Assembly: GCA_038317345.1 (NCBI GenBank)
Contig: JBBQBH010000039.1
Location: forward strand, 1 to 29,224
Direction of reading: 5' to 3'
Source: Mayfieldus sp038317345
GTDB lineage: Bacteria; Actinomycetota; Thermoleophilia; Solirubrobacterales; 70-9
DNA: 29,224 nucleotides
The position numbers and the translations under genes were made by a program. Each line of letters starts with the position of its first letter. Position 1 is the stretch's first letter. The notes beneath the pieces are model-generated. The model was not told the origin of the DNA. It saw only the letters and a program-made list of their open reading frames with translations, and did no database searches. Shown here piece by piece: positions 8,392 through 14,903 of the stretch.

Positions 8392-9504
8392 TTGACCTCA
8401 TCGCCGTCCCGCTCGACCATGAAGATTTGTATTGTCGGAGGAATCTTCGGCAAGCCTCCCGATTATCGGGCGACAGTGTCAGAGACGCCCGAAACCCTTT
8501 TGCGGCGCGAACTGGAACAGCGCGGCCACATCATCGAGGGCCGTGGCCACGGCGGTCCGTTCGGATTCGCAGGCTTCGATGTCGTGCATGTCCATCATCT
8601 GTCATATGGGGCGATGGCTGCCGCATCAGATTCCTCAGATGCTCCATTCGTGTTTACCGCTCACTGGCTGGGCGTCCAGTCACGGTTTCGCCGTGCGGCG
8701 CTGCGATACGTGATCCGCCGCGCTGACGCCACTGTTGCTCTATCGCAGCTCGAAGCCGCGTGGCAGCGGCAGAGCCTCGGGGCTGCGGCCCCGTGCCAGC
8801 ACGTGATTCCCAACGGGATCGATGCTGAAGTGTTTACTTACTCGGCGCCCCCGAGGGACCAGCACGGCTGCTGGAAGCTCCTTTATGTAGGACAACTTTC
8901 ACGCTTCAAAGGAGTTAATTTGCTGCTCGAGGCGGTCGCAAAGTTACGCGAGAGTTATCGGGTCGAACTCAGCATCGTTCACCATGCAGGAACTGAACAC
9001 GCTGCCTTGCGAGAGCAGGCTAGGGAGTTAGGGCTGACAGGCGTACACTTTCTCGGTCCCCTGCCGCCTAAGGACCTTAGCAAGCTATATGCACGGTCCC
9101 ATCTGTTGGTTTTGCCCAGCATTTATGGTGAGGCTTTACCTAGCGTCATATCCGAGGCCATGCTGACGGGCCGACCGGTGGTAGCGACGGACGTCGGCGG
9201 CGTTAGAGAGCAGCTCCATGGCTTCGGCCGCATCGTCCCGCCCGGGGACCCCGATGCCCTCGCGCAGGGCCTGGCCGATGTCATGGACGCGTATGCACAA
9301 TACGTCGCTCGGAGCCATGAGATGAGCGCCACCGCACGCCGCCGCTATTCGATCGTTTCCATGGTTGATGCGCACGAACAGCTCTATGCATCGCTGGCCC
9401 AAGCCGGCGCGTGCACGCGGCACACAATCCGGCGCAAGCTAGGAACTACCGCCGGACAGCTTGTATTCCCGTTTTCACTGAGGCTCGTAGGTGGTGGCCG
9501 CTGA
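8392..9504 (+). CDS. Family 4 glycosyltransferase
   Basis: The 370-residue GT-B enzyme has an N-terminal MKICIVGGIFG strand, DVVHVHH in the acceptor domain, LLYVGQLSRFKGVNLLLEAV (163-182) opening the donor domain, and the donor-site E-x7-E pair at 247 and 255 (YGEALPSVISEAMLTG) followed by PVVATDVGGVREQ. TTG 8392 is preferred because AGGA lies 8 nt upstream; ATG 8419 would start right at the first strand but has no ribosome site. It follows the flippase by 3 nt, so the two are probably co-transcribed. Codons such as TTA, ATA and CTA are more frequent here than in the genes after 14.6 kb, consistent with separate acquisition. Its 3' end overlaps the next reading frame. Confidence 0.86.
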   Translation: MTSSPSRSTMKICIVGGIFGKPPDYRATVSETPETLLRRELEQRGHIIEGRGHGGPFGFAGFDVVHVHHLSYGAMAAASDSSDAPFVFTAHWLGVQSRFRRAALRYVIRRADATVALSQLEAAWQRQSLGAAAPCQHVIPNGIDAEVFTYSAPPRDQHGCWKLLYVGQLSRFKGVNLLLEAVAKLRESYRVELSIVHHAGTEHAALREQARELGLTGVHFLGPLPPKDLSKLYARSHLLVLPSIYGEALPSVISEAMLTGRPVVATDVGGVREQLHGFGRIVPPGDPDALAQGLADVMDAYAQYVARSHEMSATARRRYSIVSMVDAHEQLYASLAQAGACTRHTIRRKLGTTAGQLVFPFSLRLVGGGR

Positions 9505-10142
9505 GTTACGGCGATTACATCCTGACGACCGGCGGAGGATTGGAGCGGTGGGAGAGCGCCTTTGGACGCTACCTCTACGCGTCACGCTTTCGTGGGCGCT
9601 CACCCGTGCTAGACATCGGACCTGGCCGCTGCTGGTTTACTCGGCAGGATCCTGAAAATGTGATCGGGCTGGATATAGAGCCATCACTGGTCGACCATTA
9701 CAGCCGAACCGGCCTCAATATCGTCCTAGGCTCGGTCGATGAAATGCCATTCGATGACGGAGCTTTCGAAGCTGTGTTCTGCTGCTGGCTGTTTGAGCAC
9801 CTCTGGGAGCCCGAGAAGGCAATCAGTGAGATAGCCCGGGTCCTAGCGCCGGGGGGTTACGCGTGCCTAATCGTCCCGTCGCAGAAGTCCCTCCTGAAAG
9901 GATTCTATGACGACTATACGCACGTTCGACCGTTCACACGGCCTTCGCTCGCTCAGCTTGCCAAGCAGGGCAACTTTTCATCCTTTCGGGTTGAGCATCT
10001 GTTTTGGACCCGCGGCGGCGGCCGCCTTTTCACACGTTTAGGCGAACGTGCGCTGTACTCGTATCTGAGGTTCTCCGACCGAATCGCGCGGCGCTTGCAC
10101 GTCGTAAATAGAAACAATCTGGTACTAGAAGTGTGGAAGTGA
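9411..10142 (+). CDS. Class I SAM-dependent methyltransferase (type 11)
   Basis: Up to 243 residues. Motif I is SPVLDIGPGRCWFT (64-77), the second-strand acidic residue is in VIGLDIEPSLVD, motif II is EAVFCCWLFEHLWEPEKAISE and motif III is RVLAPGGYACLIVP. These are the methyltransferase type 11 signature elements. GTG 9411 gives a 94-nt overlap with the preceding GT4 gene; the conserved part starts near residue 31 (after 9500), but no better in-frame start lies between 9411 and a TTG near 9541. Either the overlap is real or the GT4 has a frame change near its 3' end. The target is probably a glycan sugar hydroxyl, inferred from position at the end of the flippase operon. Confidence 0.8.
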   Translation: MHAAHNPAQARNYRRTACIPVFTEARRWWPLSYGDYILTTGGGLERWESAFGRYLYASRFRGRSPVLDIGPGRCWFTRQDPENVIGLDIEPSLVDHYSRTGLNIVLGSVDEMPFDDGAFEAVFCCWLFEHLWEPEKAISEIARVLAPGGYACLIVPSQKSLLKGFYDDYTHVRPFTRPSLAQLAKQGNFSSFRVEHLFWTRGGGRLFTRLGERALYSYLRFSDRIARRLHVVNRNNLVLEVWK

Positions 10143-10353
10143 TACTTCACAGTGCTCAAGAGCCACTCGGTTCCGCACATCTACCTGCGTGCGACGCACG
10201 GGCGCCCGGAGATTAGGGACCACCGATGGCCGCCTGCTCTTCCCGACTTCAATGAGACTGCGCCGCTCGCGACGAAGCCCGGCCACGGCATTACTCGCCG
10301 GGAGCTGCTCAGCTCTGGTCGGCGGAATTGTCCCGCAATGACCCGGTCAGCAA
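10143..10353. other. Non-coding stretch after the flippase operon, nothing recognised
   Basis: No frame here looks like a protein on either strand: the open frame at 10152-10427 has no recognisable fold, has poor codon pattern and ends inside an opposite-strand remnant. No T-run terminator, tRNA or repeat is visible. It separates the plus-strand operon ending at 10142 from the minus-strand remnant and kinase gene. Confidence 0.5.
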
Positions 10354-10673
10354 CTAGTTCAGCCTTCGAGGCGGCTTACGCGCTCCGGTCAGCCATACAT
10401 GGTTCATCCAGCGGCGTGAACGGGTAATCCGGTAGAAGAGGCCATCCCAATATGCTTCATATCTCATCTGGCGCCAGTTCGGCCGGAATACCTCCTCGTC
10501 GATCCGCTCCTTGGTAATTGCAAAGTTTCGGTCCAATTCGGCCCGCAACCACGCCCCTGTCTCTGCGACTCGGCTTCGCTAAGTAGGTGTAGAGCATCAT
10601 CGCTGCGCGCGGGCTGCTCGTGGCTAGGATCGGAAGCCAAGTTGGAGTGTGTTCCGGCCGGTGGATCGTTCAC
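10354..10673 (-). pseudogene. Frameshifted small gene of unknown family (about 105 residues)
   Basis: Two minus-strand frames join into one plausible protein. The first starts at GTG 10673 (NDPPAGTHSNLASDPSHEQP, then DDALHLLSEAE) and the second ends at 10354 (ETGAWLRAELDRNFAITKER, then EEVFRPNWRQMRYEAYWDG and TRSRRWMNHVW). The helical AE/ALHLL segment runs naturally into AETGAWLRAEL if one base is gained or lost near 10560-10575, where the second frame otherwise begins right after a TAG. The aromatic- and Arg-rich second half looks like real protein rather than shadow, but I do not recognise the family. It lies 78 bp downstream of the kinase gene on the same strand. A base-calling error rather than a mutation is possible. 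A 14-bp sequence at its start codon is also found at the start of the methyltransferase at 13759. Confidence 0.45.
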
Positions 10674-10751
10674 CGGGCGAAGTGCTCGTAAAGGAGCGCG
10701 CGTCAGAGACCGCTAGTCAACGGATCGCGCGCGATCTGCGACGCCAGAAAG

Positions 10752-12293
10752 TCACCGAGTCACCTCCTGCTCCGGCTCCCCCTGCGAAGAGGACGGTAGG
10801 CGTGTGCGCCAGCGAGAGGCATCCCCGCCATAAGCCCCATAACCGTAAGGCTCGGTTCGAACTCCGATCGCCACGAGGCCCAGTACTTTCCCGCTGGCGT
10901 TCTCAACCAATGACACCAGCCTACGGAAGGCATCGCCGCGTGTCCACCCGACACGACCCACCATCAAGACTCCGGAGACCTGTGGAATCAGCGGAATAGT
11001 ATCTCCCACGATCAGCGCGGGTGCACTGTCAATGACGACGATGTCGGCTTGCGCTCTCAGCTCTGTGAACAGCGTTCCAAGCCGACCGGAAGCAATCAAC
11101 CGGGAGGGATTCGGGACCGGAGAACCGGCGGGGAGGATCCGGAGACGGCCGGTCTTGATGTCCACGTCGAAGAAAACATCCTCGGGCTCCGCTTCTCCTC
11201 GCAACACGGCCCCTAGGCCGTAGTCGAAGCTATGACCGAAGCGTGAGTCCACAGTCGGGTCGCGGAGGTCAGCGTCCACCAATATGACGTCTTTACCCGT
11301 GCGCGCCAGTGCTTGAGCAAGCTGTACGGCGACGGTCGTTTTCCCATCACCTTCCAGGGGGCTGGCAACGAGCACGCAGCGGAGTTTGTGGCTGGGATTG
11401 AAGGAGGTCAAATTCGCCGCGAGCATTTGGAAAGCCTGCTCGACCGCCGCAGAGGGGTGTTCGGCCGAGAGAGGGATCGCGGCCAATAACGGTGCGGTGG
11501 TAAGCGCCTCTAGCTCCGCAGGATGGCGGATCCGCCGGTCATAGCGGTCGAGCAAGAACGCGAGGCCCACCCCGATCAGGCCCCCGATGACAAACGCGAT
11601 CGCGGCGTTGCGAAGGGGCCGAGGGGACACCGGGGAGGTCGGAGGGCGGGCCCGCTCGACTATTTGTCCGAATTGGGCCGAGCGGACGGCGCGCAACCGC
11701 TGAAGCTGTTGCGACAGCTGGGCTCGACTCCGCTGATCGGCGGCTGGGAGCTGCGCGAGTGCGGTCTCTAAGTCCGCAACGGAGCCGCCGATCTCCACCC
11801 CGGCACGGATCGACCGAGCCTGCACCAAAGCCACCGCGAACGCGTTGGCGATGTCGGCTGCGCGCCGCGGATTCGTATCGCTGGCGGCGATGGTCAGGAA
11901 ACCGGCGCTCCTGTCCGTGGTGACCTTTACCTCCCCGAGGAGAGAGGACGCCTCGGTCGCTGGCGGCTTGAGCAAGCGGTTGGCGCGCGTAGCGACATCC
12001 AGAGTCGTGGTGATCCGCGCCGCCGAGGCAAGTGCCTGTCCCGGAGACGTGTCGGTGCTCTGCGCCTGAATCTCCAGGTTGGCCGTTGCCCTGTAAACGT
12101 CCTGAGAACGCGAGGAGATCGCATAGACGGCAAGCGGCAGGAGGAGGACGCAAGCGAGTACGACCCACTTGTGTCGCCATAGGACCCCGACGTAGGAGCG
12201 CAAATCTGGGGCCTCGTGCTCAACCGATCCGCCCCAGACTGGACCCCCGGCGTCCGCCTGGCCGCTCAACTCGGTACCGGGAAACCTTCCCAC
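10752..12293 (-). CDS. Wzz-type chain-length protein fused to BY-kinase (tyrosine autokinase)
   Basis: The 513-residue protein has an N-terminal Wzz region with a membrane helix at 43-60, an extracytoplasmic part with a coiled-coil stretch (173-212), a PxxP-flanked second helix (228-247), then a cytoplasmic kinase domain. The kinase shows Walker A SPLEGDGKTT (311-320), Walker A' ILVDADLRDP (337-346) and Walker B DIVVIDSAPAL (417-427), the BY-kinase set. The C-terminal tail carries only a small tyrosine group, EPYGYGAYGG (481-490), where autophosphorylation would occur. Such proteins control polymer length and export. It is a single polypeptide, as in Proteobacteria, rather than the split Firmicutes form. 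GTG 12293 lies 7 nt after a TACCCT box and has no Shine-Dalgarno sequence, suggesting a leaderless start. The sigma factor gene is divergent, 107 bp away. Confidence 0.88.
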   Translation of the reverse strand: MGRFPGTELSGQADAGGPVWGGSVEHEAPDLRSYVGVLWRHKWVVLACVLLLPLAVYAISSRSQDVYRATANLEIQAQSTDTSPGQALASAARITTTLDVATRANRLLKPPATEASSLLGEVKVTTDRSAGFLTIAASDTNPRRAADIANAFAVALVQARSIRAGVEIGGSVADLETALAQLPAADQRSRAQLSQQLQRLRAVRSAQFGQIVERARPPTSPVSPRPLRNAAIAFVIGGLIGVGLAFLLDRYDRRIRHPAELEALTTAPLLAAIPLSAEHPSAAVEQAFQMLAANLTSFNPSHKLRCVLVASPLEGDGKTTVAVQLAQALARTGKDVILVDADLRDPTVDSRFGHSFDYGLGAVLRGEAEPEDVFFDVDIKTGRLRILPAGSPVPNPSRLIASGRLGTLFTELRAQADIVVIDSAPALIVGDTIPLIPQVSGVLMVGRVGWTRGDAFRRLVSLVENASGKVLGLVAIGVRTEPYGYGAYGGDASRWRTRLPSSSQGEPEQEVTR

Positions 12294-12300
12294 CGAGGTT

Positions 12301-12306
12301 AGGGTA
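12301..12306 (-). promoter_or_regulatory. Putative -10 box for the Wzz/BY-kinase gene
   Basis: On the minus strand TACCCT is followed by 7 nt and then the GTG start at 12293. No -35 match is convincing. The spacing would place transcription start at the start codon. Confidence 0.35.
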
Positions 12307-12342
12307 GGCGATCAAAGCCTCCCTAAGTGCACCAGACCGTGC

Positions 12343-12371
12343 TCGGCAATCGTCCTCCCGCGGGATAGCAT
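12343..12371 (+). promoter_or_regulatory. Putative promoter of the sigma factor gene
   Basis: TCGGCA at 12343-12348, a 17-nt spacer and TAGCAT at 12366-12371. The same TCGGCA-17-TATAAA layout precedes the O-antigen ligase gene at 16903, so both may be read by the same sigma factor. Two instances are weak evidence. Confidence 0.35.
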
Positions 12372-12400
12372 CCTCGGCCCTATCGAGGGAGGCATCTCCA

Positions 12401-12943
12401 CTGCGACCCGACTTCATACAGGCGTACGAGGACCACGTCTGGCACGTCTATGGATATCTCGCCTACCGCCTTCGCAGGCGGGCCGACGCGGAGGACCTCA
12501 CGCAGCTCACATTCGAGCGGGCGCTCAGGGCGTGGGATCGGTACGACTCCCGTAAGGGGTCCGTGGGGACATGGCTTCTGGCCATAGCCCGCAACGCGCT
12601 GATCGACTATCAGCGTCGTGAGGGTGGGCGCACCCTCACCAGTCTGTCGTCGGGCAATCTTGAAGAAAGGGAAATCCCCAGCGAGGGGGGACCCGAGGAG
12701 AATCTCGGCCTCAGCCCCGAGCTGGCCGCTGCTTTGGAGGAGCTGAACGAGCGGGAGCGTTCGGTCTTGGCGCTTCGTTTTGGCGGCGACCTGAGTACAG
12801 CCGAGATAGCAGGGTTTCTGGATCTCAGCGTGGCGAATGTGCAGCAGATCCTTTCCCGCACGCTGCGGAAGCTGCGACGCGAGCTGGAAGGAGCCGATGG
12901 AGAAGTTGCAGGAAGTAGAGACCCGGGTAGTGGGTCAGTTTGA
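12401..12943 (+). CDS. ECF-type sigma-70 family RNA polymerase sigma factor (CTG start, 3' end altered by insertion)
   Basis: The 180-residue protein carries region 2 at about 5-70 (FIQAYEDHVWHVYGYLAYRL, then ADAEDLTQLTFERALRAWDR and GTWLLAIARNALIDYQRR) and region 4 at about 112-160 (LNERERSVLALRFGGDLSTA, then VANVQQILSRTLRKLRREL, a helix-turn-helix). No ATG, GTG or TTG lies in frame before region 2; the only reasonable start is CTG 12401, preceded by GAGGGAGG with an 8-nt spacer, an excellent ribosome site. A later GTG (12563) would delete region 2. The last four residues and the stop codon come from the terminal repeat of an inserted element; without it the protein would end DPDGPNP at 14629-14631. 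The divergent neighbour is the chain-length kinase, so control of polysaccharide genes is a fair guess. Confidence 0.85.
   Translation: MRPDFIQAYEDHVWHVYGYLAYRLRRRADAEDLTQLTFERALRAWDRYDSRKGSVGTWLLAIARNALIDYQRREGGRTLTSLSSGNLEEREIPSEGGPEENLGLSPELAAALEELNERERSVLALRFGGDLSTAEIAGFLDLSVANVQQILSRTLRKLRRELEGADGEVAGSRDPGSGSV
12920..12926. repeat. 7-bp direct repeat GACCCGG, left copy (putative target duplication)
   Basis: GACCCGG here and again at 14608-14614 flank the inserted element. The left copy touches the terminal repeat; the right copy is separated from it by 3 nt (TGG). Confidence 0.6.
12927..12943 (+). repeat. Left terminal inverted repeat of the inserted element
   Basis: 17 bp, exact reverse complement of 14588-14604. 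Its TGA (12941-12943) now serves as the stop codon of the sigma factor gene. Confidence 0.85.
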
Positions 12944-13012
12944 TTGTGGACTCATGGCGCTCGCCGGATCGAGCCGGAAAGTCGCGTCGTTGCCGTCGTA
13001 GGTATAGAAGAG

Positions 13013-13759
13013 CTATTTCTCGATCACGCAGATCACGCGCGGCGGGTCGCTCGGTTTGGTCCAGCACTTGATCTGTCCGTCAACTGCGGTTTCGAGATCC
13101 ACCTCGCTTTCCGGGCGCCAAAGGACGCAGCGACCCCCTCGCTGCTGGAAATTCCACTGGTGAAGATCGGCATAGGCTGCCCGTTCGCCCTCGTTCTCGC
13201 CGTGGTTGAGTACCACGAAGCCATCCTTGCGGACTAGGGCGCACATGTTCTCGATGATTCTGAGCGGATCGGAAGCATGGTCGAGGGCATTCTCAGCAAA
13301 TGCGATGTCGAAGCTCTCCGGCTCGAAGCGTTCGCGTAGATCCTCTCCTGAACAGGGTTGAGTCTCGACGAGCGGTGTGATCTCCAGTTCGGCGAGGATG
13401 CGAGCGTAATCTTCGGCGAGGGGATCGACCGGGACCAGGCGGATCTGCTTCCCCGGTGCCTCGGTGCCCAAGGTGCTCAGGGGACCGGCTCCCACATCGA
13501 TGATCGAGACCTGCTCCCGGTCGATCCGCGACAGGCATGAAAGCACGGCCGGATCGGTCAGGGAAGGGTCCAATCGCTCGGCGAGGTTCGCGTCGGAGCG
13601 CTGAAACCAGCCCTCCCAGAAGGCCGCTTCACTTTTCAGCGCCCGGTCGCGTCGTTTCAGGCCTCGTCCCTTCGCGAGGTTGAGCTGCCGACGGACAGCT
13701 AGAACGACTGGGCGCATTCGGGCGGGCAAAACCCGTCTGGCGAGGCCCCGAACGTTCAC
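13013..13759 (-). CDS. SAM-dependent methyltransferase-like protein carried in the inserted element
   Basis: The 248-residue protein has SIIDVGAGPLSTLG (85-98) as a SAM-binding motif I, an acidic strand end in RLVPVDPLAEDYARIL, and FDIAFAENALDHASDPLRII as motif II, followed by LVRKDGFVVLNHGENEGE. The fold is a class I methyltransferase; the unusual ENALDHASDP in place of the common LEHVxD suggests a glycan-locus subfamily. The N-terminus is basic (RRVLPARMRPVVLAVRRQ) and may bind membrane. GTG 13759 sits 6 nt after a TAGGCT box with no ribosome site, so a leaderless start is likely. It lies wholly between the terminal repeats, so it probably arrived with the element. It appears intact. Confidence 0.75.
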   Translation of the reverse strand: MNVRGLARRVLPARMRPVVLAVRRQLNLAKGRGLKRRDRALKSEAAFWEGWFQRSDANLAERLDPSLTDPAVLSCLSRIDREQVSIIDVGAGPLSTLGTEAPGKQIRLVPVDPLAEDYARILAELEITPLVETQPCSGEDLRERFEPESFDIAFAENALDHASDPLRIIENMCALVRKDGFVVLNHGENEGERAAYADLHQWNFQQRGGRCVLWRPESEVDLETAVDGQIKCWTKPSDPPRVICVIEK

Positions 13760-13765
13760 CGGGCG

Positions 13766-13771
13766 AGCCTA
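13766..13771 (-). promoter_or_regulatory. Putative -10 box for the element-borne methyltransferase gene
   Basis: TAGGCT on the minus strand, 6 nt before GTG 13759. No -35 is evident. The box suggests transcription beginning at the start codon. Confidence 0.35.
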
Positions 13772-13832
13772 ACGCGCGAAAGGAAACCGTGTGGCATTTC
13801 CCTCCACCACCCTCTTCCTGCGCTTTTGATGC

Positions 13833-14060
13833 TCAGCCGAGTAGCGCCGCGATCTCTTCGAGCGACCAGGCGTGGTCGGCTACCCCAGCCGCCATAGCAG
13901 GGGTTGTGCCGATGGTCGAGTGGACCCGCGCGAAGTTGTAGTGCATGAAGTGAAACGAAACCGCCCAAACCAGGTTCTCGATCTTCTTTGAGAACGCATT
14001 GGTAAGACGAGTGAAGCGCCGCATCCCCATGCGCATCGTCAGCTTGGCTTTTTTCCGGCC
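13833..14060 (-). pseudogene. IS1-family transposase, C-terminal remnant
   Basis: The frame ending at TGA 13835-13833 reads KLTMRMGMRRFTRLTNAFSK, then KKIENLVWAVSFHFMHYNFA and RVHSTIGTTPAMAAGVADHAWSLEEI. This is the well-known C-terminal end of IS1-type DDE transposases, including the HFMHYNF and TPAMAAG landmarks. The N-terminal and most of the catalytic core are gone: upstream of about 14050 the frame no longer resembles transposase. It cannot be functional. It indicates that an IS1-type insertion once sat here and was eroded or cut by a later rearrangement. Confidence 0.8.
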
Positions 14061-14330
14061 AGCGCGGTTCGTGAACCCCTGAGGGTTATCGCCGAACGGA
14101 AGATCGACATCCCTGCCTTTTCCCGGTACTTGAAGGAGTTTCTACAACAGCGCGGGGCCGTGCTTCAGCGCGAGGGCGTCCCGAGGCGGTACTTCTACCG
14201 GTTCTCCGACCCGATCCTTCAGCCCTACGTGATCCTCAGCGGTCTTTCAGACGCGCCTATTTCCGACGGGCAGGTTGAAGCCTTACAGAGCGTCGAGCGG
14301 CTTCGGTGGAACCTACCCCGAGCGACTCTG
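14061..14330 (+). pseudogene. C-terminal fragment of an unidentified larger protein, possibly an ATPase
   Basis: The plus-strand frame reads VREPLRVIAERKIDIPAFSR, then YLKEFLQQRGAVLQREGVPR and RYFYRFSDPILQPYVILSGL. It has good codon pattern and a compact winged-helix-like look, but no start codon and no N-terminal domain. The RFSDPILQPYVILSGL ending reminds me of the C-terminal part of AAA-type ATP-binding proteins, which I cannot confirm. Its left edge meets the IS1 transposase remnant at about 14050-14065 and its right edge runs into an opposite-strand pseudogene, so it is a truncated piece. Confidence 0.45.
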
Positions 14331-14559
14331 AGACCAGCGAGCCGCAGCAGCTTTTCTAGCCGCCTCGCTGCGCTCTTTTGCGCTCATCTTGGCGCGCGCG
14401 CTTTGCCGCCCTTCTTACCGCCTCGTCGCCCCAACTCGACGGCGGCGGGGTCCTTTCCCTCATCAGGATCGGGGGGTGGCATGTCGCTGGTCGCCTCATT
14501 GACGATCTCCGATGCGAGGCGGTTTACGTCGCGCGGGCCTTGCGTGAGCGCTTAGGCAC
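14313..14559 (-). pseudogene. Small Gly/Lys/Arg-rich conserved hypothetical protein with two frameshifts
   Basis: Reading from GTG 14559 gives PKRSRKAR, then after a shift at a CGCGCG run DVNRLASEIVNEATSDMPPP and DPAAVELGRRGGKKGGKARA, then after a second shift at a GCGCGCGCG run KMSAKERSEAARKAAAARW and a stop at 14313-14315. The three parts together match a widespread small hypothetical protein type with an ALGRxGGxKGGxARA core and an ERxxIAxKAAxARW ending, often seen near mobile DNA. Both shifts are of the same sense (one base lost or two gained) and both sit in CG dinucleotide runs, pointing to slippage. Function of the family is unknown to me; the basic, low-complexity core suggests nucleic-acid binding. 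Confidence 0.6.
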
Positions 14560-14587
14560 TACCAGATCGTAGCGTCCGGGTCAAATC

Positions 14588-14604
14588 TCAAACTGACCCA
14601 CTAC
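14588..14604 (-). repeat. Right terminal inverted repeat of the inserted element
   Basis: 17 bp, exact reverse complement of 12927-12943. It is followed by TGG and the second GACCCGG at 14608-14614. Confidence 0.85.
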
Positions 14605-14607
14605 TGG

Positions 14608-14614
14608 GACCCGG
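14608..14614. repeat. 7-bp direct repeat GACCCGG, right copy
   Basis: Matches 12920-12926. The reading frame of the sigma factor continues correctly when the two copies are merged. Confidence 0.6.
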
Positions 14615-14627
14615 ACGGCCCCAACCC

Positions 14628-14903
14628 TTAATAGCCAAGCGGACCAGCGCCGGTGAGCCCGACCGCCGCCACGGCAATGAGCGTCAAACCCGAGGCCAGG
14701 TAGGCCCCGACCGTAAGCCGCAGCCGTTGGGGTCGCCGAAGCTGATCCGAGGCTGTGAGCCTCGCGCGCAAATCCGCTCGGAATCCAGCACGCGGAAGGG
14801 GCCGTTCCGAATCGAGCTGCTCGGCAAGGCGGTCAATCGCCTCTGCCTCATCATGATCGACGTGAGGGGATAACTCCTCGGAGATTCTTCTGTAACGGTT
14901 CAT
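14628..14903 (-). CDS. Small single-helix membrane protein, anti-sigma-factor-like
   Basis: The 91-residue protein has a cytoplasmic N-terminal region with AEAIDRLAEQLDSERPLPRA and GFRADLRARL (21-49), then one membrane helix at about 62-85 and no extracytoplasmic domain. The LAExLxxERPxPxxxFRxxLRxRL pattern recalls the linker just before the membrane helix in proteins paired with ECF sigma factors in Thermoleophilia-like genomes; it lacks a zinc-binding His/Cys set. ATG 14903 overlaps the TGA of the ligase gene (ATGA), so it is translationally coupled to the ligase. Its TAA (14630-14628) would interlock with the ancestral TAA of the sigma gene. Anti-sigma function is inferred, not shown. Confidence 0.6.
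   Translation of the reverse strand: MNRYRRISEELSPHVDHDEAEAIDRLAEQLDSERPLPRAGFRADLRARLTASDQLRRPQRLRLTVGAYLASGLTLIAVAAVGLTGAGPLGY

Larger units (their letters stand above)
12927..14607. mobile_element. Inserted element with 17-bp terminal inverted repeats, internally decayed
   Basis: GTAGTGGGTCAGTTTGA at 12927-12943 is exactly the reverse complement of 14588-14604. Removing the segment between the two GACCCGG copies restores an uninterrupted sigma factor end (DPDGPNP, TAA) that shares a TTAA with the opposite anti-sigma-like gene. Inside are an intact methyltransferase gene, the C-terminal end of an IS1-family transposase, a fragment of a larger plus-strand protein and a frameshifted small basic protein. 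No intact transposase is present, so it is either a non-autonomous passenger element or the merged remains of several insertions. I cannot name the family of the terminal repeats with confidence. Confidence 0.72.

Noticed and set aside
10152..10427. 91-codon plus-strand frame after the methyltransferase
   Set aside because: No recognisable fold, poor start context and overlap with a more protein-like minus-strand frame.
10723..10736. 14-bp perfect palindrome GATCGCGCGCGATC
   Set aside because: Short CG-alternating palindromes arise easily in high-GC DNA, and there is no T-run or gene start placing it as a terminator or operator.
12897..12998. Short plus-strand frame starting MEKLQEVETRV that overlaps the sigma factor end, like a downstream anti-sigma gene
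   Set aside because: It crosses the insertion boundary and stops soon after. With the insertion removed it still ends after about 23 codons, so it is not a real gene.
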